From Verrucomicrobiota bacterium (lineage in GTDB: Bacteria; Verrucomicrobiota; Verrucomicrobiia; Opitutales; UBA953): a stretch of DNA of 64,000 nt. The notes beneath the pieces were generated by a model. That model searched no databases, was not told where the DNA came from, and saw nothing but the letters and a program-made list of their open reading frames with translations. Below are positions 43,411 to 51,533 of this stretch, in pieces (the stretch's first letter is position 1; each line of letters starts with the position of its first letter). The position numbers and the translations under genes are program-made. The stretch covers positions 1 to 64,000 of the forward strand of contig BJHS01000007.1 in NCBI GenBank assembly GCA_014193315.1. The letters are read 5' to 3'.

Positions 43411-44448
43411 TTACTTCGTCGTGTACTCGGCCTGTGCGCCCTTGATGTTGCGCTTCTGGACCCAGGGCATGAGGGAGCGGAGACGCTGGCCGGTCTTTTC
43501 AATCGGGTGGTTCTCGCCCTGCTTGAGGAGCTTGTGGTAGTTCTTGAGGCCGCCCTTGTATTCCTTGACCCACTGGGCGGTAAACTTGCCGGACTGGATT
43601 TCCTTGAGGATCTCGCGCATCGCCTTGCGGGACGAGCTGTTGATCACGCGAGGGCCGCGGGTGATGTCCCCGTACTTGGCGGTCTCGGAGATTGAGAAGC
43701 GCATGCCGGAGATGCCCGCCTCGACCATGAGGTCGACGATGAGCTTCAGTTCGTGCAAGCACTCGAAGTAGGCCATCTCGGGCTGGTAGCCGGCTTCGAC
43801 GAGGGTTTCATAGCCCACCTTGACGAGTTCGGAGGCACCGCCGCAGAGCACGGCCTGTTCGCCGAAGAGGTCGGTCTCGGCTTCTTCCTTGAAGGAGGTC
43901 TTGATGACGCCGGCACGGGTCGAGCCGATGCCCTTGGCCCAAGCGAGGGCGGTCTTGGTGGCCTTGCCGGAGATGTCCTGCTGGATGGCGATGAGGGCGG
44001 GGACGCCCTTGCCTTCGACGTACTGGGCGCGGACGACGTGGCCGGGGCCCTTGGGGGCGACCATGGCGATGTCGACGTTCTTGAGGGGCTTGATCAGCTT
44101 GTAGTGGATCGAGAGGCCGTGGATGAAGAGGACGGTCTTACCACCCTTGCCGAGATTCGGAGCGATGTCCTTCTCCCAGACGGAAGCCTGCTTCATGTCG
44201 GGGATGCCCACGAGCATGACGTCGGCGCGGCGGACGGCCTCGGCGGTCTCATAGACCTTGAAGCCCTTCTTCTTGGCGGCGGCGGCGGACTTCGACCCCT
44301 TGTAGAGGCCGACGATCACGTTGAGGCCACTGTCGCGTAGGTTCATCGCGTGGGAGTGACCCTGGGAACCGAAGCCGAGAACGGCGAGGGTCTTGTACTT
44401 AAGCACGCCGAGATCGGCGTCCTTGTCGGTGTAGACTTTGGCAGGCAT
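43411..44448 (-). CDS. ilvC: Ketol-acid reductoisomerase (class I)
   Basis: The 345-residue enzyme converts 2-acetolactate to 2,3-dihydroxyisovalerate in valine and isoleucine synthesis. It has the NADPH motif GFGSQGH (25-31), the APKGPGH block, the Mg-binding stretch EEAETDLFGEQAVLCGG, and a C-terminal knotted domain with EAGYQPEMAYFECLHELKLIVDLM. The class I length fits. It is downstream of ilvN (27-base gap); the large subunit ilvB is not in the window. There is no Shine-Dalgarno sequence (CATACC-ATG). Confidence 0.97.
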   Translation of the reverse strand: MPAKVYTDKDADLGVLKYKTLAVLGFGSQGHSHAMNLRDSGLNVIVGLYKGSKSAAAAKKKGFKVYETAEAVRRADVMLVGIPDMKQASVWEKDIAPNLGKGGKTVLFIHGLSIHYKLIKPLKNVDIAMVAPKGPGHVVRAQYVEGKGVPALIAIQQDISGKATKTALAWAKGIGSTRAGVIKTSFKEEAETDLFGEQAVLCGGASELVKVGYETLVEAGYQPEMAYFECLHELKLIVDLMVEAGISGMRFSISETAKYGDITRGPRVINSSSRKAMREILKEIQSGKFTAQWVKEYKGGLKNYHKLLKQGENHPIEKTGQRLRSLMPWVQKRNIKGAQAEYTTK

Positions 44449-44475
44449 GGTATGGATGGAAAAGGGGAGGTTGGT

Positions 44476-45003
44476 TCAGCGAGTGGGGGCCTTCTTGCGG
44501 CCGCGGGACAGGGCGACGTTGCCGGTGCGGGCGGTTTCGAGGATGCCGTAGGGCTCGATCAGGTCGAGGAAGGCGCGGATTTTGTTCTCGTTGCCGGTGA
44601 ACTCGATGACGAGGGAGTCGTGGGCGACATCGACGACTTTGGCGCGGAAGAGCGCGGCGACCTCGATGATCTCGGAGCGGGTCTTCTTGTCGCTCTTCAC
44701 CTTGCAAAGGATCAGCTCGCGGGCGACATGGTCGACTTCCTCGCGGGAGAAGTCGTGCACGGTGATCACGTTGATTAGTTTGTCCAGGGCCTTGACGCAG
44801 CGGTCGAGGGCGGCGTCGTCGGCGACGACGGTGGCGGTGATGCGGGAGAAGGCCGGGTCGTGGGTCGGGCCGACGTTCAGGGTCTCGATGTTGAAGCCTC
44901 GGCCAGAGAGCATCCCCGCGACGCGAGCCAGGACGCCGAACTTGTTTTCGACAAGGGCGGAGAGGGTGTGCTTCTTCTTGATGGGCGTTGACGGGGTGGA
45001 CAT
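44476..45003 (-). CDS. ilvN: Acetolactate synthase small (regulatory) subunit
   Basis: The 175-residue protein has the ACT domain that binds valine: KHTLSALVENKFGVLARVAGMLSGRGFNIETLNVG, then TVHDFSREEVDHVARELILCKV, and the C-terminal IEFTGNENKIRAFLDLIEPYGILETARTG. It controls and activates the large subunit IlvB, which must be elsewhere. The start at 45003 is a clean match to the family N-terminus; the open frame extends 12 codons upstream into the tRNA gene. It lies directly after the tRNA-Val gene. Confidence 0.95.
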   Translation of the reverse strand: MSTPSTPIKKKHTLSALVENKFGVLARVAGMLSGRGFNIETLNVGPTHDPAFSRITATVVADDAALDRCVKALDKLINVITVHDFSREEVDHVARELILCKVKSDKKTRSEIIEVAALFRAKVVDVAHDSLVIEFTGNENKIRAFLDLIEPYGILETARTGNVALSRGRKKAPTR

Positions 45004-45014
45004 GGTGGTGAGGG

Positions 45015-45088
45015 TGGACGGAGAGGGACTCGAACCCACGACTTCCTCGGTGTAAACGAGGTGCTCTAACCAACTGAGCTATCCGTCC
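45015..45088 (-). tRNA. tRNA-Val (anticodon UAC)
   Basis: On the minus strand a 74-base cloverleaf can be folded: acceptor GGACGGA/TCCGTCC, D-arm GCTC...GAGC, anticodon arm CCTCG-TTTACAC-CGAGG with anticodon TAC (valine), and the T-arm GTGGG-TTCGAGT-CCCTC. The discriminator is A and CCA is not encoded. The second pair of the T-stem is a T-T mismatch. Confidence 0.95.
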
Positions 45089-45099
45089 AAAGGAGGTTG

Positions 45100-45129
45100 G
45101 GTATAGGGAAGCACCGTGCCTTTTGTCCA
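45100..45129 (-). promoter_or_regulatory. Promoter of the tRNA-Val gene
   Basis: On the minus strand TGGACA (45124-45129) and TATACC (45100-45105) are spaced by 18 bases. They match the sigma-70 consensus at 5 and 4 of 6 positions. Transcription would begin about 5 bases before the tRNA 5' end. ilvN and ilvC may be read through from here. Confidence 0.55.
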
Positions 45130-45188
45130 CTATGAAAACCTGCCCACGGGCTTGCTAGCGAGGCCTTTGGACCGCAAGGTGTGCTGTC

Positions 45189-45425
45189 ATGGACCCTGCC
45201 CGCCGCCACCGTATCCGCGAAGCCCTGCTCGCCCTGACCCTGCCGGGGGTCGGAAAAGAGGCCGTTTTGGAGTCCATTCGCTTGCTGGATGCGGAGGTCG
45301 TGACGGCGGATGCCGGGCTTCCTGGTGACCTGGATCATTACCTGCGCCGCCGTTCCTACGAGAAGGCGCTCGTCTTCCTCGATGGCGGTACACCCGGTGC
45401 GGGCACCTGTGGGCGCGGCCCATGA
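45189..45425 (+). CDS. Small conserved-looking protein coupled to the SUI1 gene
   Basis: The 78-residue protein is unrecognised. Residues 8-40 look helical (IREALLALTLPGVGKEAVLESIRLLDAEV) and the end is DHYLRRRSYEKALVFLDGGTPGAGTCGR. Codon use is like that of its neighbours. Its stop overlaps the SUI1-family start (ATGA at 45422-45425), so both are translated together, which supports it as real. A role in translation beside the SUI1 factor would be a guess. Confidence 0.65.
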   Translation: MDPARRHRIREALLALTLPGVGKEAVLESIRLLDAEVVTADAGLPGDLDHYLRRRSYEKALVFLDGGTPGAGTCGRGP

Positions 45426-45751
45426 GCGGTAACCCTTTCGATAAGCTCGACGGCCAAGGCCTGCCGCCCGGGCCGCCGCCTAAACCTGCGCCGGTCAAGG
45501 CGAAGCCCAAACTCGGCAAGATTATCCTGCAGTACGAGCGAGCGGGGCGCGGCGGCAAGGAGGTCACGATTCTCAAGGGGCTTTGGTTGGAGTCCCAGGA
45601 AATGCGAATGCGCGACGCTTTGCTGCGCGAGATGAAGCGGTCGCTCGGCACGGGCGGGGTCCTCGAGGGCCGGGAGATCGTCTTGCAGGGCGACCGTCGG
45701 GAGACGGCCAAGGCTTGGTTGCTGAAAGAAGGCTTCACGACCAACCTCTGA
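45422..45751 (+). CDS. SUI1/eIF1-family translation factor (YciH-like)
   Basis: The 109-residue protein has an N-terminal disordered Pro/Lys-rich part (1-32) and the SUI1 fold: KIILQYERAGRGGKEVTILKGL, LREMKRSLGTGGVLEGREIVLQGD and RRETAKAWLLKEGF. The RxGRxGKxVTxIxGL and TGGxxxxxxIxxQGD motifs match bacterial YciH. In eukaryotes eIF1 checks start codons; YciH affects initiation fidelity in E. coli. The short upstream gene overlaps its start by four bases. Confidence 0.93.
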   Translation: MSGNPFDKLDGQGLPPGPPPKPAPVKAKPKLGKIILQYERAGRGGKEVTILKGLWLESQEMRMRDALLREMKRSLGTGGVLEGREIVLQGDRRETAKAWLLKEGFTTNL

Positions 45752-45806
45752 GGTCGGCTCGCCAGAACCCACTCGACCCGCCCCGTTCGCGCGTTAGCGT
45801 CCTTTC

Positions 45807-47207
45807 GTGTCCGTCCTCCTGCCTGACTTGATCCGCCTTGATGGCGAGCTAACCCCACTGCGCCGGGTGGTGGAACTCCTCCGCGCGGCCGGCGGTCGCC
45901 CCTGCTTCGTCGGAGGCTGTGTCCGCGACGCCCTCATGGGAGTACCTGTGACGGATTTCGATGTCGAGGTTTACGGACTCGGGACGAGCGCGATCGAGTC
46001 GGCGTTGCGCCGTGAGTTCGGGCTCGTGACCGTCGGCGCGGCTTTCGGCGTGACCAAACTCAAGGACCTCCCGGTGGACGTCTCGGTGCCGCGCCGCGAG
46101 AACCGGACGGGCGCCAAGCACGCGGATTTCGACGTGCAGGCCGACCCGACGATGACGCCGAAGGACGCGGCGGAACGGCGCGATTTCACGCTCAACGCGA
46201 TTTTGTGGGATCCCGTCACGGGCGAACTGATCGACCCGTGGGGCGGGGTGGCCGACCTGGAGGCGAAGGTGCTCCGGCACGTCTCCGCCAAGTTCGCCGA
46301 GGACCCCTTGCGGGTGTTGCGGGCGATGCAGTTCGCCGCTCGCTTCGAGTTCACGGTCGCCCCGGAGACCGTGGCCTTGTGCGCGACGTTGTCGCAGGCC
46401 GACCTTCCGCCGGAACGGCTGATGGAGGAGTGGACCAAACTGCTCCTGCGTGGCCGGAAGCCCTCGCTTGGGCTGCGCTTTCTCCGCGACTGCGGGTGGA
46501 CGAAGTTCTACCCGGAATTGCATGCGATGATCGACGTGCCCCAGGATCCGGAATGGCATCCGGAAGGGTGCGCTTGGACGCATACCTGCCATTGCCTCGA
46601 CGCTTTCGCCCAAGGGCGCGTCGGCGTCCGGGAGGAGGACCTCGTCTTGGGCCTCGCCGTGCTGCTGCATGACATCGGCAAGGCCACCACGACGAAGAAG
46701 GAGCCGCACGACGACCGCTGGCATGCCTATGGTCATGAGGAGGAAAGCCATCGGCTCGCCCCGGCCTTCCTCGCCCGGATCACGCGCGAGGTGAAATTAA
46801 TCGAGGCGGTCTTGCCGTTGGTCCGCTGGCACGCGCAGCCTTATGAACTCTACAAGGCCAAGGCCGGCGATACCGCGGTCCGCCGCCTCGCCAATAAGGT
46901 GCTCCGGCTCGACCGGCTCGTCCGGGTCGACGACGCCGACCGCAAGGGGCGGCCGCCGCTCTGGCCAGGCGAGCGTTCCCCGCAGGGTATCTGGTTGGCG
47001 GAACGCGCGGCCGCGCTCCACCTCAAGGATTCCGCCCCGAAGCGGGTCGTGCTTGGCCGACACCTCATCGCGATGGGGCACAAGCCCGCGGGCTGGTTCT
47101 CCCCGATTCTCGAGGAGGCCTTCGAAGCCCAGCTGGACGGGCATTTCTCCGATGAGGCGGGCGGGTTGGTCTGGCTCACGGAACGCATGACCAAGGGCGT
47201 TGTCTGA
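45807..47207 (+). CDS. CCA-adding enzyme/poly(A) polymerase with HD domain
   Basis: The 466-residue protein starts at a GTG. The nucleotidyltransferase head has FVGGCVRDALMG (34-45) and TDFDVEVYG with catalytic Asp50 and Asp52, then RRDFTLNAILWDP. A downstream HD phosphohydrolase domain has LLHDIGKATT near residue 290. This matches the bacterial CCA-adding enzyme/poly(A) polymerase family with an HD domain. Because the tRNA-Val gene here does not encode CCA, a CCA-adding role is likely. The subtype is not proven. Confidence 0.92.
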   Translation: MSVLLPDLIRLDGELTPLRRVVELLRAAGGRPCFVGGCVRDALMGVPVTDFDVEVYGLGTSAIESALRREFGLVTVGAAFGVTKLKDLPVDVSVPRRENRTGAKHADFDVQADPTMTPKDAAERRDFTLNAILWDPVTGELIDPWGGVADLEAKVLRHVSAKFAEDPLRVLRAMQFAARFEFTVAPETVALCATLSQADLPPERLMEEWTKLLLRGRKPSLGLRFLRDCGWTKFYPELHAMIDVPQDPEWHPEGCAWTHTCHCLDAFAQGRVGVREEDLVLGLAVLLHDIGKATTTKKEPHDDRWHAYGHEEESHRLAPAFLARITREVKLIEAVLPLVRWHAQPYELYKAKAGDTAVRRLANKVLRLDRLVRVDDADRKGRPPLWPGERSPQGIWLAERAAALHLKDSAPKRVVLGRHLIAMGHKPAGWFSPILEEAFEAQLDGHFSDEAGGLVWLTERMTKGVV

Positions 47208-47213
47208 TTACCC

Positions 47214-47684
47214 ATGGCAAACCGCACCGATGGCCTCGCCGCCCTACTCACCGCCACCCCGGATTGGCCCGCCGTGTTGGCGCAGGTCGCTCGTGCTTTC
47301 GATTGCGGGACAGGCACGATCCACCGCACCGATTCGGAGACCGGGCTGCTTCGCCTGATCGCCCACCAAGGCATCCCGCCGCACGTGCTGCCGATGTTAT
47401 TGCCAAAGATCGATGCCATTCCCTTTGGCAAGGGCATCGCGGGCTGCGCCGCAGAGCGCAAGGAGGCGGTCCAACTTTGCAATTTACAGGAAGCCCTCGG
47501 CGGTGTCGCCAAGCCCGATGCCCGGAAAACAAATGTGCAGGGCGCTCTTGCCGTCCCGATCCTCGGGGCCGACGGCCGGGTGCTCGGCGTGCTGGGCGTG
47601 GGCAAACACTCGCCGTATGATTTCACGGATTCTGAGATCGCCGATCTCAAGGCGTGCGCGGCGTTGGTGGCGACGAGGTTTTAA
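47214..47684 (+). CDS. GAF-domain protein
   Basis: The 156-residue protein is essentially one GAF domain: VLAQVARAFDCGTGTIHRTDSETGLLRLIAHQGIPPHVL, then IPFGKGIAGCAAERKEAVQLCNL, and GALAVPILGADGRVLGVLGVGKHSPYDFTDSEIADLKACAALVA. GAF domains bind small molecules or nucleotides. The GKGIAGCAAERKEAV block with a Cys is also seen in fRMsr-like proteins, but the catalytic cysteines are not clearly present. It follows the CCA enzyme gene by 6 bases, so it is co-transcribed. Confidence 0.85.
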   Translation: MANRTDGLAALLTATPDWPAVLAQVARAFDCGTGTIHRTDSETGLLRLIAHQGIPPHVLPMLLPKIDAIPFGKGIAGCAAERKEAVQLCNLQEALGGVAKPDARKTNVQGALAVPILGADGRVLGVLGVGKHSPYDFTDSEIADLKACAALVATRF

Positions 47685-47690
47685 GCAGGG

Positions 47691-47714
47691 CTAGGGTTTA
47701 ACCCTAGTCTTTAT
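47691..47714 (+). terminator. Possible weak terminator after the GAF gene
   Basis: CTAGGGTT (47691-47698) and AACCCTAG (47700-47707) are perfect inverted repeats around one base. In RNA this gives a 5-bp stem with a 7-base loop, followed by TCTTTATT. The stem is short and the T-run broken, so the call is weak. Confidence 0.4.
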
Positions 47715-47776
47715 TAAGTAATCAACTCTAGGTCTCGAGATTCGACTTCGCGGGGCTTGGCTGGCTGAGTTTCGGC

Positions 47777-48601
47777 ATGCTTTACCTCGATCGTCTGCTC
47801 CGTCTTCTTTCCTCGGCTCTTCGTCATTGTCTCGTGCTGCTCCTCGCCGCCTCGTCGGCTATCGCCCTGGTTCCTCGCGACGAGATTCGGGTACTCGAGG
47901 TAGCCGGGACCGTGCTGCAGGTCGACGGGCGCGGCCTCAGCGAGGGCGCCGCTAACGGTGGCCGGATTAAGCGTGGATCGCGCGTGAAGGTCGGAGCGGG
48001 GGGACGTCTGGTGCTCGCGCTCTCCAATGGCGCCCGCGTCCTCGTCGAAGGCGAAGCCAGTTTCCAGTTTGCGACTTTCCTGGATAGCGAGTCGCGCGGT
48101 TCTGTGGTCGAACTGAAGACCCAGTCGGGGCAGTTCACCGTGACGCTTCCCCGTCAGGGACCTGGCGATGTGTTCCTGGTGCGTACGGATCAAGGCGAAC
48201 AATACCTGAAGTCGCGGGGCCTTTACCAGTGGAGCACGTCCCCGGCCACGGATGCGCTCCGGCTGACCTGTCTGGCCGGGGAGACCCTGTTCACGCCCCG
48301 GGAGGGCTCGGCCGGTCCCGTTCGTCTGAAAACCGGCGAACAGGTCAGCTTGGCCCAGTCCGGTCCGGCCTCCGCTACCTCGATTGAGCCGATGAATACC
48401 AGCGCACGGCGGGCGATTGTCGAGCGCCTCGCCTTCGATCGCGAGTTTAAGGTGTACCCCTTGGAACCAGTGCCGTTGGCTGGGGTGGACAGCCCGCGTG
48501 CTGGCGGTGGTGACTCCCCCCGCTTGAGCGCCGTGCTGGCTGCGATTGAGGATGTCGTGGAACGCCAGACCCAGAGCAACCCCTCACCTACGGGTGGCTG
48601 A
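47777..48601 (+). CDS. FecR-like domain protein, exported
   Basis: The 274-residue protein has a signal or anchor (residues 10-31). A FecR-type beta domain follows: IRVLEVAGTVLQVDGRGLSEGAANGGRIKRGSRVKVGAGGRLVLALSNGARVLVEGEASFQF, then VELKTQSGQFTVTLPRQ and FLVRTDQGEQYL. FecR domains transmit signals in iron transport systems, but in Verrucomicrobia many stand-alone copies exist with unknown roles. No sigma factor or TonB receptor is next to it. Its 3' end overlaps uvrA by 14 bases (convergent). Confidence 0.82.
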   Translation: MLYLDRLLRLLSSALRHCLVLLLAASSAIALVPRDEIRVLEVAGTVLQVDGRGLSEGAANGGRIKRGSRVKVGAGGRLVLALSNGARVLVEGEASFQFATFLDSESRGSVVELKTQSGQFTVTLPRQGPGDVFLVRTDQGEQYLKSRGLYQWSTSPATDALRLTCLAGETLFTPREGSAGPVRLKTGEQVSLAQSGPASATSIEPMNTSARRAIVERLAFDREFKVYPLEPVPLAGVDSPRAGGGDSPRLSAVLAAIEDVVERQTQSNPSPTGG

Positions 48602-51413
48602 GCGCCGACCCGGTCGGGGATCCCTTTACCCGAAGTAGTCCGGCAGGGGCTCCCTCGTAGATGAGATGGCCGCCCTTGGCTCCGCCTTCCGGGCCGAGTT
48701 CCATGACCCAGTCCGCGGCCATGATCAGGTCGGGGTGGTGTTCAATCACGATCAAGGTAGCGCCGGCATCACGCAGTCGTCCGAGCAGGGCGAGTAGTTT
48801 GGCGATGTCATCCCAGTGTAGGCCGGTGGTGGGTTCATCCAAGACGTAGAGTCGGCCAGTGTGGTCGCGTCGGGCGAGTTCGGCGGCGAGTTTCAGGCGT
48901 TGGGCTTCGCCTCCGGAGAGCGTGTTCGCCGGTTGGCCGAGTTTGAGGTAGCCGAGGCCGACCTCCTCCAGCGTCCGGAGCTTATCGGAAAGGCGAGGTT
49001 GGGCGCGGAAAAACTCCGCCGCATCTTTCACCGTGAGGTCCAGCGCTTCGGCGATGCTCAGGCCTTTGAATCTCACCTCTAAGGTCTCGCGGTTGAAGCG
49101 TCGGCCGGCGCAGCTTGGGCACTCCACGAAGGTTTCGCCGAGGAATTGCATGTCGAGGGCGACGGAGCCTTCGCCAGCGCATGTCTCGCAACGGCCCCCG
49201 CGGACGTTGAAGCTGAATCGTCCGGCCCCGTAGCCGCGCGCCTTCGCCAGGGGGAGGGAAGCCCAGAGGTCTCGCAGGAGGTCCATGATCCCGGTGAAGG
49301 TCGCTGGATTTGAGCGCGGGGTCCGCCCGATCGGTTCTTGGTCCACCGCCGTGAATGCCTGGATTTGGTCCAGCCCTTCGATGCCGGTATGCCGGCCCGG
49401 GACAACCTTCGCCCCGTTGATCTTGCGGGCCGCCGTGGCGGAGAGGATGTCGATGGCGAGCGAGCTCTTGCCCGAGCCCGAGACCCCGCAGACCACCGTC
49501 AAGTTGCCCAACGGGAAGCGGGCGTCGACCTGCTTGAGGTTGTTCTCGGAAGCCCCTCGGACCATCAGGAACTTCTTCCCGACTGGTTTTGGGGTGAGGC
49601 AGGAACGGAGGTCGGCCCGTCCGGAGAGGTAGGCCCCCGTGCGCGAAGTCGCGTGCGCCGCGCATCCTTTCGGGGTCCCTTCGAAGACCACGTGCCCGCC
49701 GTCGACCCCGGCGCCTGGGCCCATCTCGATGAGGTGGTCGGCCGCTAGCATCATGTCGCGGTCGTGTTCGACGACCACGACGGTGTTGCCGAGGTCGCGC
49801 AGGCCGTGGATTGAGCGGATCAGCCGTTGGTGGTCGGCTGGGTGCAACCCGATGCTTGGTTCATCCAGCACGTAGGTCACGCCGACGAGTCCGAGTCCGA
49901 GTTGGGTGGCCAGTCGGACGCGCTGGGCCTCGCCACCGGAGAGTGTCGCGCACTCGCGCTCCAAGGTCAGGTAATTCAGGCCGGCGTCGTGGAGGAAGGC
50001 GAGGCGTTGCTCCAGCCCGCGTCGGGCCTCCTCAATCGGTTGGACGCGCGGGGACTGGGCGAGTCGCTGAGCGAAGGCCAGCGCCTCGGGGATGCTCAAA
50101 CGCAGGAAGTCGGCGAGGTTTAGGCCCTCGAGCCGGAGCGATAGCGCCGCGGGCGAGAGTCGCTGCCCTTGGCACGACGCGCAGACCGAGCCCGATTGGT
50201 AATGTAAAAGGCGTTGGCGGAGGGATTCACCGGTCGTGGTGCGGTAGGCTTGTTCCAGTTCCGGGAACATCCCCGCCCAGGTCATCTCGATGGGTTTCCG
50301 GCCCTTGGGCGGAGGCAGCTGGAAGGTCCGGCTCGCGTCGCCATGCAGGAGGAGCTTGCGGGTGGCCTCGGGTAATTGACGCCACGGCGTCCGCAGGTCG
50401 AACGGTACCTGCTCGGCGAGCGCGCGGAGCACGGCGTTGCGCCGGATCAGCACCTTGCGTGTGCCTAGTTTCCAAGGCTTCACCACCCCGTCCTGCAACG
50501 ACAGCGTCTCATCCTGAATCGCGAGTCCCTCCTGGAAGCGCATTTGGCGGCCGAGTCCGCCGCAGTCCGGACAGGCACCGTCGGGGTGATTGTGCGAAAG
50601 GGCCTTCGGCTGGATCGGCTCGTAAGTCTGGCCGCAATGCTCGCAGGCCAGGTGTAAGGAGAGGACATATTCCATCCAATGGCCGCGCCCATCGTCGGCT
50701 AGCACCAAGGCCCGGTGCCGGCCCTCCTTGAAGGCCAGTTCTAGCGAGTCAGCCAGCCGGCTCCGTTGATCCTCGCCGCTCACGATCCGGTCCACGACCA
50801 CGTCGAGTTGCTTGGACTCGCGGCCCGTCAGCAGCCCCGTCGCCTCCTCTAAGGTCGCCACCTTGCCGTCTACCCGAACGCGCGAAAAGCCCCGGCGGCC
50901 GAGGTCGGCCACGGTCTCGAGCAGAGCCGATGGCTTGTCTTTGGCGACGGGGGCGGCGACCATCAGGCGGGTGCCCGCGGGAATCTTCGCCAGGGCCAGC
51001 AGGTTGTCATCGAGCGAGCGTTGCCGGACGGGGTGGCCGTCCTTGAGGCAAGTGCGATCCCCGGCCACGATCCAAAGCGGCCGGGCATGGTCGGCGATCT
51101 CGGTCAGGGTCGCCACCGTCGATCGGGGGTTGGTATTGCCGCCGGTCCGTTGGGCGATGGCGATGACCGGGGATAGGCCGCGGATGAAGTCGACGTCAGG
51201 GTGGGACACGGCGTCCATCATGCCGCGTGCCTTGGCCGAGAGAGATTCAAGGTACTGACGGGAGCCCTCCGCATGCAGGGTGTCGAAGGCTAGGGATGAC
51301 TTGCCCGACCCGCTCACGCCGGTGATGACGGTGAGCTGGTTGCGGGGGAGGAGCAGCTCGACCGACTTAAGGTTGTGCGTCCGGGCACCTTTGATGTGGA
51401 TGGGCGAGGCCAG
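48588..51413 (-). CDS. UvrA-family excinuclease ABC subunit with non-standard start
   Basis: The protein has about 941 residues in the UvrA layout: Walker A GVSGSGKSS near residues 33-41, zinc modules (CEHC...CPDC, CASC, CETC...CPSC), two ABC signatures (LSGGEAQR), and a second Walker A near residue 630. It scans DNA for damage with UvrB. Homology begins at ASPIHIKGARTHNLK, upstream of any ATG, GTG or TTG; the frame is closed by a TAG at 51423-51425. Starting at the GTG at 51317 would delete half the P-loop. A CTG at 51413, with AGG 8 bases before, is the best start. It could be a second UvrA paralogue. Confidence 0.88.
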   Translation of the reverse strand: MASPIHIKGARTHNLKSVELLLPRNQLTVITGVSGSGKSSLAFDTLHAEGSRQYLESLSAKARGMMDAVSHPDVDFIRGLSPVIAIAQRTGGNTNPRSTVATLTEIADHARPLWIVAGDRTCLKDGHPVRQRSLDDNLLALAKIPAGTRLMVAAPVAKDKPSALLETVADLGRRGFSRVRVDGKVATLEEATGLLTGRESKQLDVVVDRIVSGEDQRSRLADSLELAFKEGRHRALVLADDGRGHWMEYVLSLHLACEHCGQTYEPIQPKALSHNHPDGACPDCGGLGRQMRFQEGLAIQDETLSLQDGVVKPWKLGTRKVLIRRNAVLRALAEQVPFDLRTPWRQLPEATRKLLLHGDASRTFQLPPPKGRKPIEMTWAGMFPELEQAYRTTTGESLRQRLLHYQSGSVCASCQGQRLSPAALSLRLEGLNLADFLRLSIPEALAFAQRLAQSPRVQPIEEARRGLEQRLAFLHDAGLNYLTLERECATLSGGEAQRVRLATQLGLGLVGVTYVLDEPSIGLHPADHQRLIRSIHGLRDLGNTVVVVEHDRDMMLAADHLIEMGPGAGVDGGHVVFEGTPKGCAAHATSRTGAYLSGRADLRSCLTPKPVGKKFLMVRGASENNLKQVDARFPLGNLTVVCGVSGSGKSSLAIDILSATAARKINGAKVVPGRHTGIEGLDQIQAFTAVDQEPIGRTPRSNPATFTGIMDLLRDLWASLPLAKARGYGAGRFSFNVRGGRCETCAGEGSVALDMQFLGETFVECPSCAGRRFNRETLEVRFKGLSIAEALDLTVKDAAEFFRAQPRLSDKLRTLEEVGLGYLKLGQPANTLSGGEAQRLKLAAELARRDHTGRLYVLDEPTTGLHWDDIAKLLALLGRLRDAGATLIVIEHHPDLIMAADWVMELGPEGGAKGGHLIYEGAPAGLLRVKGSPTGSALSHP

Positions 51414-51533
51414 GGTGGAAACCTAGCGGGCTCCCGCCACGGGGAGAAGTCGAATGTGGCCAAGCGCTTCGGCCGTTAATAACTTGTCCGGATTGCGCTT
51501 CTCGCCTGGGTTCGAAAAGGTCATCTTGTCGGG

